A DNA stretch of 7,481 nucleotides from CAZBWE01 sp964568985 (GCA_964568985.1 CAZMSP010000094.1:1-7481); one strand, 5' to 3'. Positions 1-6,127 are shown, numbered from the stretch's first letter. Made by a program: numbers and translations. Notes: a model not told the origin generated them from the letters alone.

Positions 1-1341
1 GCGATAAACCTCATCAGACCAATATACTTCGTCAGGGATTATTTCCCATCTCCAGCTACCAACGTGTGCTATCTTTTGTGCTTCAGCAAGATCTCTTTCA
101 CTTATACGCAGCGACTCCTCTGAATGCTTTCTATCTTTAATATCATAAGTCGTGAGAAGAAGGTGCTTTTTTCCTTTGAACTGGATGGTGGACAACAACG
201 CTTCATACCATACTTCTGTATTGAATGTGTTGACCGTGTGTATTTCCTTCTTTACCAATTTTCCTGTAAGCAGCGCCTCTTCTGCTGCCTGAAGCAATCC
301 CGACTTTTTCCATGATTCAAGCTCCCAAAAATTAAGCTTAAGTAATTGTTCGGCTGTTCCTCCTGACAAAGCTACACCAGACGGATTGAACATGACGAAT
401 TGACCGGATTCTTCGAATATCCAGATTCCGACTGGAGATGTGTCAATAATTATCTGATTCAAGTTGAAAGCATCTTTGAGCTGCTGCTCCATCTTTTTGC
501 GTTCGGTGATGTCTTGCATCTGTATTACAAGGCCACCCTTGAAAAATGAAGTGTGAAAATCGATTACTTTTGTAGAGCCGTCTTTGCATGTTATTGTAAA
601 TTCAGTGCAATCCTGTTTTCTCCCCTCCAGAGCCTGCTTTATGTTCTTCCATACAAACTCTCGATATTTCTTGTCAGGATACAATTTATTCGCCCAATCC
701 GTGACATCACTCACCTCAGACATTTTGTACCCGATTAAGGTCTCCATCGCTTCATTAAAGGCTATAATTGAGCCATCTGGCCCGCCTACCGCTGTCGGAA
801 TTGCGCTTTTGTATATTGCGGCTGATAATCTATCTTCTATCTTTTTGCGTTCTGTGATGTCTTCTACTATCTCGATGAATCCCGTTATTGCGCCATCTGG
901 ATCAAGAGTTGGAAAGGCCTGGATGCGAGCTGAAAAATGGCTGCCGTTATCAAGGACCCCTTCGGTCTCTACTTCTGCCGGCCGGCCGGTGGCCATTGCT
1001 CGCGTACCGGGACAATGAGGACATATTGACTGGCGTTTTTCGAATTCCCGAAAACACTTTCGACCGATGAGCTTATTGGCAGGCTTTTGAAAGTATCTAC
1101 TTAACGTGCTGTTGACCATAATTATCCTGTAATTGCGGTCTATGAGTGAGAAACCAAAGAAGGTATTAAAGAAGGTATTGTCCATTACGGCCCGATACAA
1201 GTCCTCCGCTGCCTGTAATGGCTTCTCCGGCTTTTTGGGCTTTTTGGTGTCTCGACTTACACGCTCTAATTTCGCTTTATGCGTGCGCAGTTTCTCTACT
1301 GCTTTAATAGATTTTTTCCCGCTCTTTTCAGAATCACGCAT
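1..1341 (-). CDS. Multi-PAS sensor protein, N-terminal part (runs off left edge)
   Basis: I translated the minus strand from the ATG at 1341; the frame stays open to base 1, giving 447 residues with no stop. Residues 1-47 are a Lys-rich, charged, probably helical segment with no signal peptide or membrane segment. Three PAS domains follow at about 48-163, 170-283 and 286-403, and a fourth begins near 415 (AQKIAHVGSWRWE, a typical PAS_3 start). The joints carry the PAS linker DITERKK (161-167, 277-283) and DIKDRKH (400-406). PAS1 contains C96, C107 and C110 (CPHCP). This is a cytoplasmic signal sensor by architecture; whether it ends in a histidine kinase or a diguanylate cyclase cannot be seen. 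The ATG at 1341 has a GGGGGA ribosome-binding candidate about 10 bases upstream. A stop lies in frame near 1406-1408, so only a short extension from a rare start would be possible. Residues 55-62 are a tandem NTFF duplication. Confidence 0.9.
   Translation of the reverse strand, partial: MRDSEKSGKKSIKAVEKLRTHKAKLERVSRDTKKPKKPEKPLQAAEDLYRAVMDNTFFNTFFGFSLIDRNYRIIMVNSTLSRYFQKPANKLIGRKCFREFEKRQSICPHCPGTRAMATGRPAEVETEGVLDNGSHFSARIQAFPTLDPDGAITGFIEIVEDITERKKIEDRLSAAIYKSAIPTAVGGPDGSIIAFNEAMETLIGYKMSEVSDVTDWANKLYPDKKYREFVWKNIKQALEGRKQDCTEFTITCKDGSTKVIDFHTSFFKGGLVIQMQDITERKKMEQQLKDAFNLNQIIIDTSPVGIWIFEESGQFVMFNPSGVALSGGTAEQLLKLNFWELESWKKSGLLQAAEEALLTGKLVKKEIHTVNTFNTEVWYEALLSTIQFKGKKHLLLTTYDIKDRKHSEESLRISERDLAEAQKIAHVGSWRWEIIPDEVYWSDEVYR
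491..515. repeat. 25-bp direct repeat of PAS linker, copy 1 (copy 2 at 839-863)
   Basis: Bases 491-515 and 839-863 match at 24 of 25 positions, in the same orientation and 348 bases (116 codons) apart. Both encode the linker around DITERKK that joins one PAS domain to the next. The spacing equals one PAS module, so the pair may reflect module duplication or simply linker conservation with shared codons. Confidence 0.75.
1156..1179. repeat. Perfect 12-bp tandem duplication in the PAS gene
   Basis: AAAGAAGGTATT occurs at 1156-1167 and again directly at 1168-1179. On the coding (minus) strand each copy reads as Asn-Thr-Phe-Phe, so the gene gains four residues in frame at the beginning of PAS1. 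This is the signature of replication slippage. Confidence 0.9.
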
Positions 1342-1453
1342 CCTTGTATTCCCCCGGCATATACAAATACTCGCTCCGTGCTTCTTGCGACTGTAAGCCA
1401 AACCTTAAATTAACTGATTTGCCCCCTGATGCAATTCTTTATTTACGTATGTC

Positions 1454-1482
1454 TTTTTAGCTGAGTTCAAGCGGGAAGTCAA
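1454..1482 (-). promoter_or_regulatory. Candidate sigma-70 promoter for the PAS gene
   Basis: On the minus strand, TTGACT (1482-1477, 5 of 6 to consensus) is followed after 17 bases by TAAAAA (1459-1454, 4 of 6). It would start transcription near 1447, about 105 bases before the PAS start codon. It lies in the 183-base gap after the cupin gene. The assignment rests on motif match only. Confidence 0.4.
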
Positions 1483-1484
1483 GT

Positions 1485-1504
1485 ACATTTTCGGCCAAAA
1501 ATGT
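1485..1504. other. Inverted repeat downstream of the cupin gene
   Basis: ACATTTT (1485-1491) pairs with AAAATGT (1498-1504) around a 6-base loop. It lies 20 bases past the cupin stop and directly upstream of the candidate -35 box at 1477-1482. There is no T-run after it on the minus strand, so it is not a convincing intrinsic terminator; it could be a weak terminator or an operator. Confidence 0.3.
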
Positions 1505-1524
1505 CAGAAATTATTTGTCTAATT

Positions 1525-1881
1525 TTAGCCTGATACTGCAGGAATAATGCAGAGAAATCTCAAAACCGAATGGCCCGTATTTCTGAATCGGTGTTCGCCA
1601 CCACCTGGCACAAATATCGCGAAATCAGTGTTAAACGGATATTCCTTACCCTCATAAACGAAAATGCCCTGGCCCTGAACTACAAATACTTCATGTTCGT
1701 GGGGATGAGAGTGTAAAGGAGTAAAGCCGCCCGGTTGCAATTCGAACATCCGCATCGCAAAATTTTCCGCCCCATCGGCTTTGGAAATAAGCCATCTTAT
1801 ATCTACATCTTTTGCGCCCTCGATTTCCACCGGACTTTTGGTAATATCGCTGGCCTTTGCTATCTTCATTCCGTTAGACAT
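1525..1881 (-). CDS. Small single-domain cupin protein (TM1459-like)
   Basis: The 118-residue protein is one cupin barrel. Motif 1 covers residues 51-72 (GG..PLHSHPHEHEVFVV) and motif 2 residues 92-101 (PGGGEHRFRN). Likely divalent-metal ligands are H57, H59, H63 and H97, the 3-His plus 1-His pattern known from Thermotoga TM1459, which the flanks also resemble (NFAMRMFELQPGG near 40-52, FLCIIP at 109-114). Substrate and reaction are unknown; members bind Mn or another metal. The start was placed at 1881 because AAGGAG lies 6 bases upstream. An earlier ATG at 1911 overlaps the gatB stop as ATGA, but it has no ribosome-binding site and would add ten unconserved residues. It lies 26 bases after gatB and is probably the last gene of that transcript. 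It is not a known partner of the amidotransferase. Confidence 0.87.
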   Translation of the reverse strand: MSNGMKIAKASDITKSPVEIEGAKDVDIRWLISKADGAENFAMRMFELQPGGFTPLHSHPHEHEVFVVQGQGIFVYEGKEYPFNTDFAIFVPGGGEHRFRNTGHSVLRFLCIIPAVSG

Positions 1882-1907
1882 TTCTATCTCCTTGTTGTGC
1901 CGGCTAA

Positions 1908-3368
1908 TCATCCGAGTTTTTTGTCGAGAATCTCGGAAACTATTTTCGGATTTGCCTGGCCTTTGGTCTTCTGGATAACCTGGCCAAGCAAAAAACCCCT
2001 TGCTTTTTTACTTTTCTTTGAGCCGCTCGTTACATCCTCAACAGCTTTGGGGTTTTCCTTCAAAACCTCGTCAACTATTTTTCCCAGTTCACCGGCATCA
2101 CTTTTCTGAATCAGGTTATTTTCTGTGGCAATTTCTTCGGGCGTTTTATTCAAGTCTGCAACGCTTATGGCCGCTATGGTGCTCGATGCGGTAGCGCTGA
2201 CAACACCGTCGGTAATCATAGTGGCTAATTGAGCTACCTTTTCCGGTGTGATTCCTAACTCGGCCACGCTGCAACCTTTTTCATTGGCAAGCTTTTGATA
2301 ATCCTGGGTAATAAGATTGCAGACTCTTTTCGGGTCGCCGCCGGCTTTGACCGACCGGTCAAAAAACTCTGCCGTCGTGCGCTCTGCTGTCAATACACCC
2401 GCGTCATAATCACTCAGTCCGTACTCTGTTACAAACCGAATTTGTCTCTTTATAGGAAGCTCACAAAGCCGGGACCGGATATCCGAAAGCCATTTTTCTG
2501 TCATCTCCACCGGAACAAGGTCCGGCTCGGGAAAATACCTGTAATCGTGGGCCTCCTCCTTTTCTCTCTGCAGGATGGTTTGCTCTTTTCCATCATCCCA
2601 GCCGCGTGTGGATTTATTGCCCATTTCCATCGTCCGGCCGGTTTCGAGAAATTCATCAAGCTGTCTTTGCACCTCATAGTCTATACTTCTTTCAAGTGCT
2701 CGAAAGCTGTTGAGATTTTTGACTTCAACTATCGGCGTTTTATATTCTTTGCCGTCTTTGGTGACAATCAGATTTATGTTCGGCTCGAAACGCATATGAC
2801 CTTTTTGCATATCGGCAACAGAAACACCGAGGAATCTTACCATTCGCTGCAATTCCACGGCCAGTGCCCGTGCTTCGATACCGCTGTTCATATCCGGCTC
2901 AGTAACAATTTCCAGTAATGGGGTACCGGTCCTGTTCAAATCGACCTGCGAAAAATTACCTGCTGTATGGAGGTTCTTGCCGGCGTCTTCTTCGAGGTGC
3001 GCCCTTATTATCCTGATTTTTTTCGTTTGCCCGGATTCAAGCGGTATTTCGATAAAACCATTGGTGCCAAGCGGCAAATCATACTGGCTTATCTGGTAGT
3101 TCTTCGGCAAATCAGGATAATAATAGCTCTTTCTATCCCACTTGGTGAACTTAGCTGCTTCGCAATTAAGGGCCAGAGCTACCAAAACAGCGTATTTGAC
3201 GGCTTGCTTGTTCATCACCGGCAGTACGCCGGGCATACCCAGACAAACCGGACAGACCCTGCTGTTCGGCTCAGCGCCGAACTCGACCGCACAGCCGCAA
3301 AACATCTTGCTCTTTGTGCAAAGCTGTACGTGAATCTCCAAGCCTACTATGACCTTATAATCTACCAT
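1908..3368 (-). CDS. gatB: Asp/Glu-tRNA(Asn/Gln) amidotransferase subunit B
   Basis: The 486-residue length is normal for GatB (about 475-490). GatB binds misacylated Glu-tRNA(Gln) or Asp-tRNA(Asn) in the cytoplasm, activates the carboxyl side chain with ATP and uses ammonia channelled from GatA. Visible hallmarks are YKVIVGLEIHVQL at the N-terminus, CPVCLGMPG (39-47), DRKSYYYPDLPKNYQISQYD (78-97), IRAHLEEDAGK (121-131) and DLNRTGTPLLEIVTEPD (143-159), with a C-terminal YqeY-like tRNA-binding tail ending in GFLLGQVIQKTKGQANP. Cysteines 24, 26, 39 and 42 form a CxC...CxxC pattern that binds zinc in some GatB proteins. The ATG at 3368 has only a weak upstream site (AGCGAG), and just 12 bases separate it from the edge of the repeat-bounded module between it and gatA. 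It is co-directional with gatA and gatC. Confidence 0.97.
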   Translation of the reverse strand: MVDYKVIVGLEIHVQLCTKSKMFCGCAVEFGAEPNSRVCPVCLGMPGVLPVMNKQAVKYAVLVALALNCEAAKFTKWDRKSYYYPDLPKNYQISQYDLPLGTNGFIEIPLESGQTKKIRIIRAHLEEDAGKNLHTAGNFSQVDLNRTGTPLLEIVTEPDMNSGIEARALAVELQRMVRFLGVSVADMQKGHMRFEPNINLIVTKDGKEYKTPIVEVKNLNSFRALERSIDYEVQRQLDEFLETGRTMEMGNKSTRGWDDGKEQTILQREKEEAHDYRYFPEPDLVPVEMTEKWLSDIRSRLCELPIKRQIRFVTEYGLSDYDAGVLTAERTTAEFFDRSVKAGGDPKRVCNLITQDYQKLANEKGCSVAELGITPEKVAQLATMITDGVVSATASSTIAAISVADLNKTPEEIATENNLIQKSDAGELGKIVDEVLKENPKAVEDVTSGSKKSKKARGFLLGQVIQKTKGQANPKIVSEILDKKLG

Positions 3369-3381
3369 TTTATAACTCGCT

Positions 3382-3415
3382 TTTAGCCACGAATTAACAC
3401 GAGTTTGACACTAAT
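3382..3415. repeat. Left end repeat of the GxxExxY module
   Basis: Contains CACGAAT at 3388, CACGAG at 3398 and CACTAAT at 3409, so a degenerate word is repeated every 10-11 bases. Its outer part (3382-3395) is the inverted partner of 3841-3854. Confidence 0.65.
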
Positions 3416-3449
3416 TTAGTTAATATGAATTTGCGATTATACTTTAAAG

Positions 3450-3833
3450 CTATATAACGAACCTTTCATATTCGAAGCTTCTTTTTCCGAAATTAAGAAT
3501 CATTGCTAACTTGATTTCTGTGGCACGCAAATAATTAAGAACTTGTGCTCTGTGTGCATCTATAATGACATCCACAGTCTTAAGCTCAAGAATTATCTTA
3601 TTATCAACCAAAATATCGGCGTAATAATCACCCACAACCTGTCCCTCAAAATATACCTTAACGGGCGGCTGTTGTTGTGCGGGAATGCCGTTCTTTTGAA
3701 ATAAAACTACAAGAGCATTCTCATAAACTTTTTCCAAGAAGCCAAAACCGAGTTGGGTATGAACTTCCATAGCTAAACCAATTATCTTATAAGATAGTTC
3801 CTTGTATATTATCTCTTTATTATTCGTGTTCAT
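3450..3833 (-). CDS. GxxExxY family protein (PD-(D/E)XK nuclease-like fold)
   Basis: The 127-residue protein carries the family motif GFLEKVY at 31-37 (G31, E34, Y37). D73 and E83-L84-K85 form a D-x9-ExK arrangement like the PD-(D/E)XK nuclease core, and Q97 with Y101 (QVLNY) resembles the QxxxY motif of RecB-type nucleases. No experimentally settled function of the family is known to me. The start is placed at 3833: MNTNNKEIIYKEL is the usual N-terminal form, and the reading frame further upstream to 3896 only overlaps the end of gatA. There is no clear ribosome-binding site; translation may depend on coupling to the gatA stop 17 bases upstream. The gene lies between gatA and gatB in the same direction, within inverted repeats, and its role in tRNA amidation is doubtful. 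Confidence 0.85.
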   Translation of the reverse strand: MNTNNKEIIYKELSYKIIGLAMEVHTQLGFGFLEKVYENALVVLFQKNGIPAQQQPPVKVYFEGQVVGDYYADILVDNKIILELKTVDVIIDAHRAQVLNYLRATEIKLAMILNFGKRSFEYERFVI

Positions 3834-3854
3834 TCGTGAGAATTCGTGGTTAAA
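3822..3854. repeat. Right end repeat of the GxxExxY module, 10-bp phased
   Basis: ATTCGTG occurs three times with starts at 3822, 3832 and 3842, an exact 10-base period. On the minus strand this is the CACGAAT word; the GxxExxY start codon (3833-3831) sits inside the array and the gatA stop (3852-3850) sits at its outer edge. Confidence 0.75.
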
Positions 3855-5325
3855 TAATTGGTGGTGTTTTCGTGTGCCAGTCAGTTTCTTTCTCATACAT
3901 TCTTGCTATTCTTAATAACTTTTCTTCCGCAAAGGCCGGGGCGAGTATCTGCAGGCCGATAGGTAAATTATCTTTGTCAAAACCGCAAGGGATGCTGATA
4001 GCCGGGATGCCGGCTAAATTGGCAGCGATTGTATATATGTCCGAGAGATACATTGTCAGCGGGTCGTTGATTTTTTCGCCGAGCTTAAAAGCGGTCGTCG
4101 GTGAGACCGGCATTATAATACAATCGCATTTTTCAAAAGCGCTGGTAAAATCGCCTCGAATTAAATTTCTGACCTTCAGGGCCTTTAGATAGTAGGCGTC
4201 ATAATATCCGCTCGAAAGGGCGTAAGTTCCGAGCATTATTCGCCTTTTAACTTCCTTGCCAAATGCCTCTGCCCGTGATTTGGAATAGACCTCGATATAA
4301 TCTTGTGGATTTTCGGTACGATGGCCGTAATGCACACCGTCGTATCGAGCCAGGTTGCTCGATGCCTCGGCAGTAGCTATTATGTAGTAGGCAGCAATCG
4401 CATAATCCAGATGAGGCATATTGATTTCTATGATGTCGGCGCCGAGCTTTTTATACATATCTATGGCATCAGCGATGGATTTTTGTACTTGGTTCTCTGC
4501 CCCGGCATTAAACTGCGGCACAATTGCTATTTTGAGTTTCTCTACCGGCTCATCAAGTTTTTCAAGATAGTTACAGACAGGGGCGATGGCTTCATCGACA
4601 CTGGTGCTGTCGGCCGGGTCGTGGCCGGCGATAACATTCATCATCAAGGCCGAGTCAGCTACTGTTTTGCTAAGTGGTCCAATCTGGTCTAAGCTTGAGC
4701 CATAGGCAACAAGTCCAAAGCGTGAGACTCTGCCGTATGTCGGTTTTAGCCCAACGACACCACAGAAACTGGCAGGCTGACGGATTGAGCCACCAGTGTC
4801 AGAACCAAGCGCAGCAAAACATAGCCTTGTCGCAACAGCAGCGGCAGAACCGCCGCTGCTTCCGCCCGGTACACGAGTGCTATCCCAGGGATTAACCGTT
4901 TTCTTTAGGCCTGAATTTTCCGTGCTCGAACCCATCGCAAACTCATCCATATTCGTCTTGCCGATTATTACCGCATCTGCAGCGAGCAGTTTCTCAACAA
5001 CAGTAGCGTTATACGGTGAGTGGAAATTCTCTAATATCTTCGAGGCACAGGTAGTAGCACCGAATGTAGTGCACATATTGTCTTTTATAGCTATCGGCAC
5101 ACCTGCCAGCTTACCTACGGACCCGCCAGCAGCAATTTTGTTGTCAATCTCGCCGGCTCTGGCCAGAGCTTCTTCTTTGAGCGTGCTGATATATGCGCCG
5201 AGGACCGGTTCATTTTTTTCTATGGACTGAAAAACAGTTTCGGTAGCTGCCACGCTCTTTATCCGGCCGGCTGCAATTTGGTCTCGCAGTTCTTTGCAGT
5301 TCATATTTAGCAATTCATTCTGCAT
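3850..5325 (-). CDS. gatA: Asp/Glu-tRNA(Asn/Gln) amidotransferase subunit A
   Basis: The 491-residue glutamine amidohydrolase subunit belongs to the amidase signature family. It releases ammonia from glutamine, which passes to GatB. The Ser-cisSer-Lys triad is visible: K81 (IAIKDNMC), S156 in the GGSSGGSAAAVAT signature, and nucleophile S180 in GSDTGGS; the spacings of 75 and 24 residues match those of S. aureus GatA. Further family blocks are CGVVGLKPTYGRVSRFGLVAYGSSLDQIGP (188-217) and GIPAISIPCGFD and LPIGLQILAP near the C-terminus. The ATG at 5325 was kept; it has a weak GGG about 11 bases upstream. Met8 at 5304 is an alternative that gives MNCKELRDQI, close to many GatA starts. The gene follows gatC by 23 bases. 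Its TAA stop (3852-3850) falls inside the end repeat of the GxxExxY module, so the last residues may have been altered by the insertion. Confidence 0.97.
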   Translation of the reverse strand: MQNELLNMNCKELRDQIAAGRIKSVAATETVFQSIEKNEPVLGAYISTLKEEALARAGEIDNKIAAGGSVGKLAGVPIAIKDNMCTTFGATTCASKILENFHSPYNATVVEKLLAADAVIIGKTNMDEFAMGSSTENSGLKKTVNPWDSTRVPGGSSGGSAAAVATRLCFAALGSDTGGSIRQPASFCGVVGLKPTYGRVSRFGLVAYGSSLDQIGPLSKTVADSALMMNVIAGHDPADSTSVDEAIAPVCNYLEKLDEPVEKLKIAIVPQFNAGAENQVQKSIADAIDMYKKLGADIIEINMPHLDYAIAAYYIIATAEASSNLARYDGVHYGHRTENPQDYIEVYSKSRAEAFGKEVKRRIMLGTYALSSGYYDAYYLKALKVRNLIRGDFTSAFEKCDCIIMPVSPTTAFKLGEKINDPLTMYLSDIYTIAANLAGIPAISIPCGFDKDNLPIGLQILAPAFAEEKLLRIARMYEKETDWHTKTPPII

Positions 5326-5348
5326 AAGTTAAAAACCCACGCAACTTT

Positions 5349-5657
5349 TTATGCTCCTGAGCTGTCATCGAGTATTTTGGGTACTTTGAAAAAGTCGCCG
5401 TCCCGCTGTGGCGCATTTGCTAATGTCTTTTCAGTCCCGAGCGATTCCTTAACACAATCTTCACGTAAAACATTTGTGATTGGCAGACAATGCGCGAGCG
5501 GCTCAACATTGGTGGTATCAAGCTCGTTGAGCTTTTCCATATAGTCAAGGATTGCGCTTAACTGGCCTGTAAATTCCTCGACATCCGCGTCAGTCAACTG
5601 CAGACGAGATAGCTTTGCGACTTTCTTTACTTGCGTCTGGTCAATTTTTTCCGCCAT
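5349..5657 (-). CDS. gatC: Asp/Glu-tRNA(Asn/Gln) amidotransferase subunit C
   Basis: The 102-residue protein has the normal GatC length and pattern: VKKVAKLSRLQLTDADVEEF (10-29), the helix LSAILDYMEKLNELDTTNVEPLAH, then LREDCV and the C-terminal APQRDGDFFKVPKIL. GatC wraps around the GatA-GatB interface and stabilises the complex. It is the first gene of the gat cluster and is 23 bases from gatA. Its ATG at 5657 has only a weak purine-rich stretch (GAAG) upstream. It is separated from rpmB by an intrinsic terminator, with only about 35 bases between the terminator's T-run and the start codon. Its promoter must therefore lie in that stretch, overlap the terminator, or transcription must read through. 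Confidence 0.96.
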   Translation of the reverse strand: MAEKIDQTQVKKVAKLSRLQLTDADVEEFTGQLSAILDYMEKLNELDTTNVEPLAHCLPITNVLREDCVKESLGTEKTLANAPQRDGDFFKVPKILDDSSGA

Positions 5658-5693
5658 GTTTCTAAATCTTCACTCGGTCGAGAAAAATACTCT

Positions 5694-5724
5694 AAATAAA
5701 AAGCGAGGCAGAACCCGCCTCGCT
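5694..5724 (-). terminator. Intrinsic terminator after rpmB
   Basis: AGCGAGGC (5702-5709) and GCCTCGCT (5717-5724) form a perfect 8-bp GC-rich stem with a 7-base loop. Read on the minus strand it is followed by TTTTATTT (5701-5694). It begins 26 bases after the rpmB stop and separates rpmB from the gat genes. Confidence 0.88.
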
Positions 5725-5750
5725 GTGAACAACTCATACTCAAGAAAATT

Positions 5751-6017
5751 TTAGCCGGTTGCTTTCTCGGCAGGTTTATAGTTACGTTTGGGCGGCTTTT
5801 GGACAAGTCCCATACGTATAGCTTTGGCTGAGACCTTAATCCTGCTGACCTTGCCGTCAACAACAGCTCGAACCTTTTGTATATTGGGCTTGAACTTTCT
5901 CTTTGTAACGCCGGTAACTTTCCTGCCGACCCCGCCGAGATATTTGGCCTTACCTCGCCGGGCAATACTCCTGCCCGCTGTCGTTCGCTTACCCGTAAAA
6001 AAACATACTCTCGACAT
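5751..6017 (-). CDS. rpmB: Large ribosomal subunit protein bL28
   Basis: The 88-residue basic protein starts with the family signature MSRVCFFTGKR and contains TKRKFKPNIQKVRAVVDGK (38-56) and the closing strand block SRIKVSAKAIRMG (58-70), as in bL28 of the 50S subunit. After that block it has an extra Lys/Pro-rich tail (QKPPKRNYKPAEKATG), longer than many homologues end. Only one Cys is present (C5), so the four-Cys zinc form of bL28 is absent. The start at 6017 is supported by AGGAG 10 bases upstream. It is transcribed alone: candidate promoter at 6097-6124, a leader of about 70 bases with a hairpin, and a terminator at 5694-5724. Confidence 0.95.
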   Translation of the reverse strand: MSRVCFFTGKRTTAGRSIARRGKAKYLGGVGRKVTGVTKRKFKPNIQKVRAVVDGKVSRIKVSAKAIRMGLVQKPPKRNYKPAEKATG

Positions 6018-6040
6018 CAGTCAAACTCCTATCTAAGCGA

Positions 6041-6073
6041 TTCGGGCATCGCACAGACTGCAATTGTCCCGAA
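6041..6073 (-). promoter_or_regulatory. Hairpin in the rpmB leader
   Basis: TTCGGG (6041-6046) is complementary to CCCGAA (6068-6073), and the intervening 21 bases contain a small GCA/TGC pairing. It lies between the predicted start of transcription and the ribosome-binding site of rpmB, where ribosomal protein genes often carry autoregulatory structures. Function is inferred from position only. Confidence 0.35.
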
Positions 6074-6096
6074 TAAAACTGCATACGAAACCAGTG

Positions 6097-6124
6097 AGTA
6101 TACCTTCGATACAAATAAATGCAA
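6097..6124 (-). promoter_or_regulatory. Candidate promoter for rpmB
   Basis: On the minus strand, TTGCAT (6124-6119, 3 of 6) is followed by a 16-base spacer and TATACT (6102-6097, 5 of 6). Transcription would start near 6090, about 72 bases before the rpmB start. The good -10 box and the terminator just upstream (6128-6158) support an independent unit. Confidence 0.5.
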
Positions 6125-6127
6125 GGC

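Larger units (their letters stand above)
3382..3854. mobile_element. Inverted-repeat-bounded module carrying a GxxExxY gene (putative mobile unit)
   Basis: The 473-base segment begins with TTTAGCCACGAATT (3382-3395) and ends with AATTCGTGGTTAAA (3841-3854), which are inverted repeats matching at 13 of 14 positions. Inside each end are further copies of the CACGAAT/ATTCGTG word. The only gene is the GxxExxY protein at 3450-3833. It interrupts the otherwise standard gatA-gatB junction. No transposase is present and I could not identify a clear target-site duplication, so the mobility is inferred from the repeats, the position and the known scattered occurrence of GxxExxY genes. Confidence 0.5.

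Noticed and set aside
584..1018. 144-residue plus-strand frame
   Set aside because: Antisense shadow of the PAS gene, which has continuous recognisable PAS domains on the minus strand.
2295..2918. 207-residue open frame on the plus strand
   Set aside because: It lies wholly antisense to gatB, whose conserved motifs are intact, and its translation shows no recognisable domain.
3822..3848. Three short repeats as a CRISPR-like array
   Set aside because: The units are 7 bases with 3-base gaps, far too short for repeats and spacers.
3834..3896. 21-residue N-terminal extension of the GxxExxY protein
   Set aside because: It is an out-of-frame reading of the gatA end and the repeat; the family start is MNTNN at 3833.
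5627..5965. 112-residue minus-strand frame starting MPGEVRPN
   Set aside because: It overlaps rpmB in another frame and runs through the terminator; no domain or ribosome-binding site.
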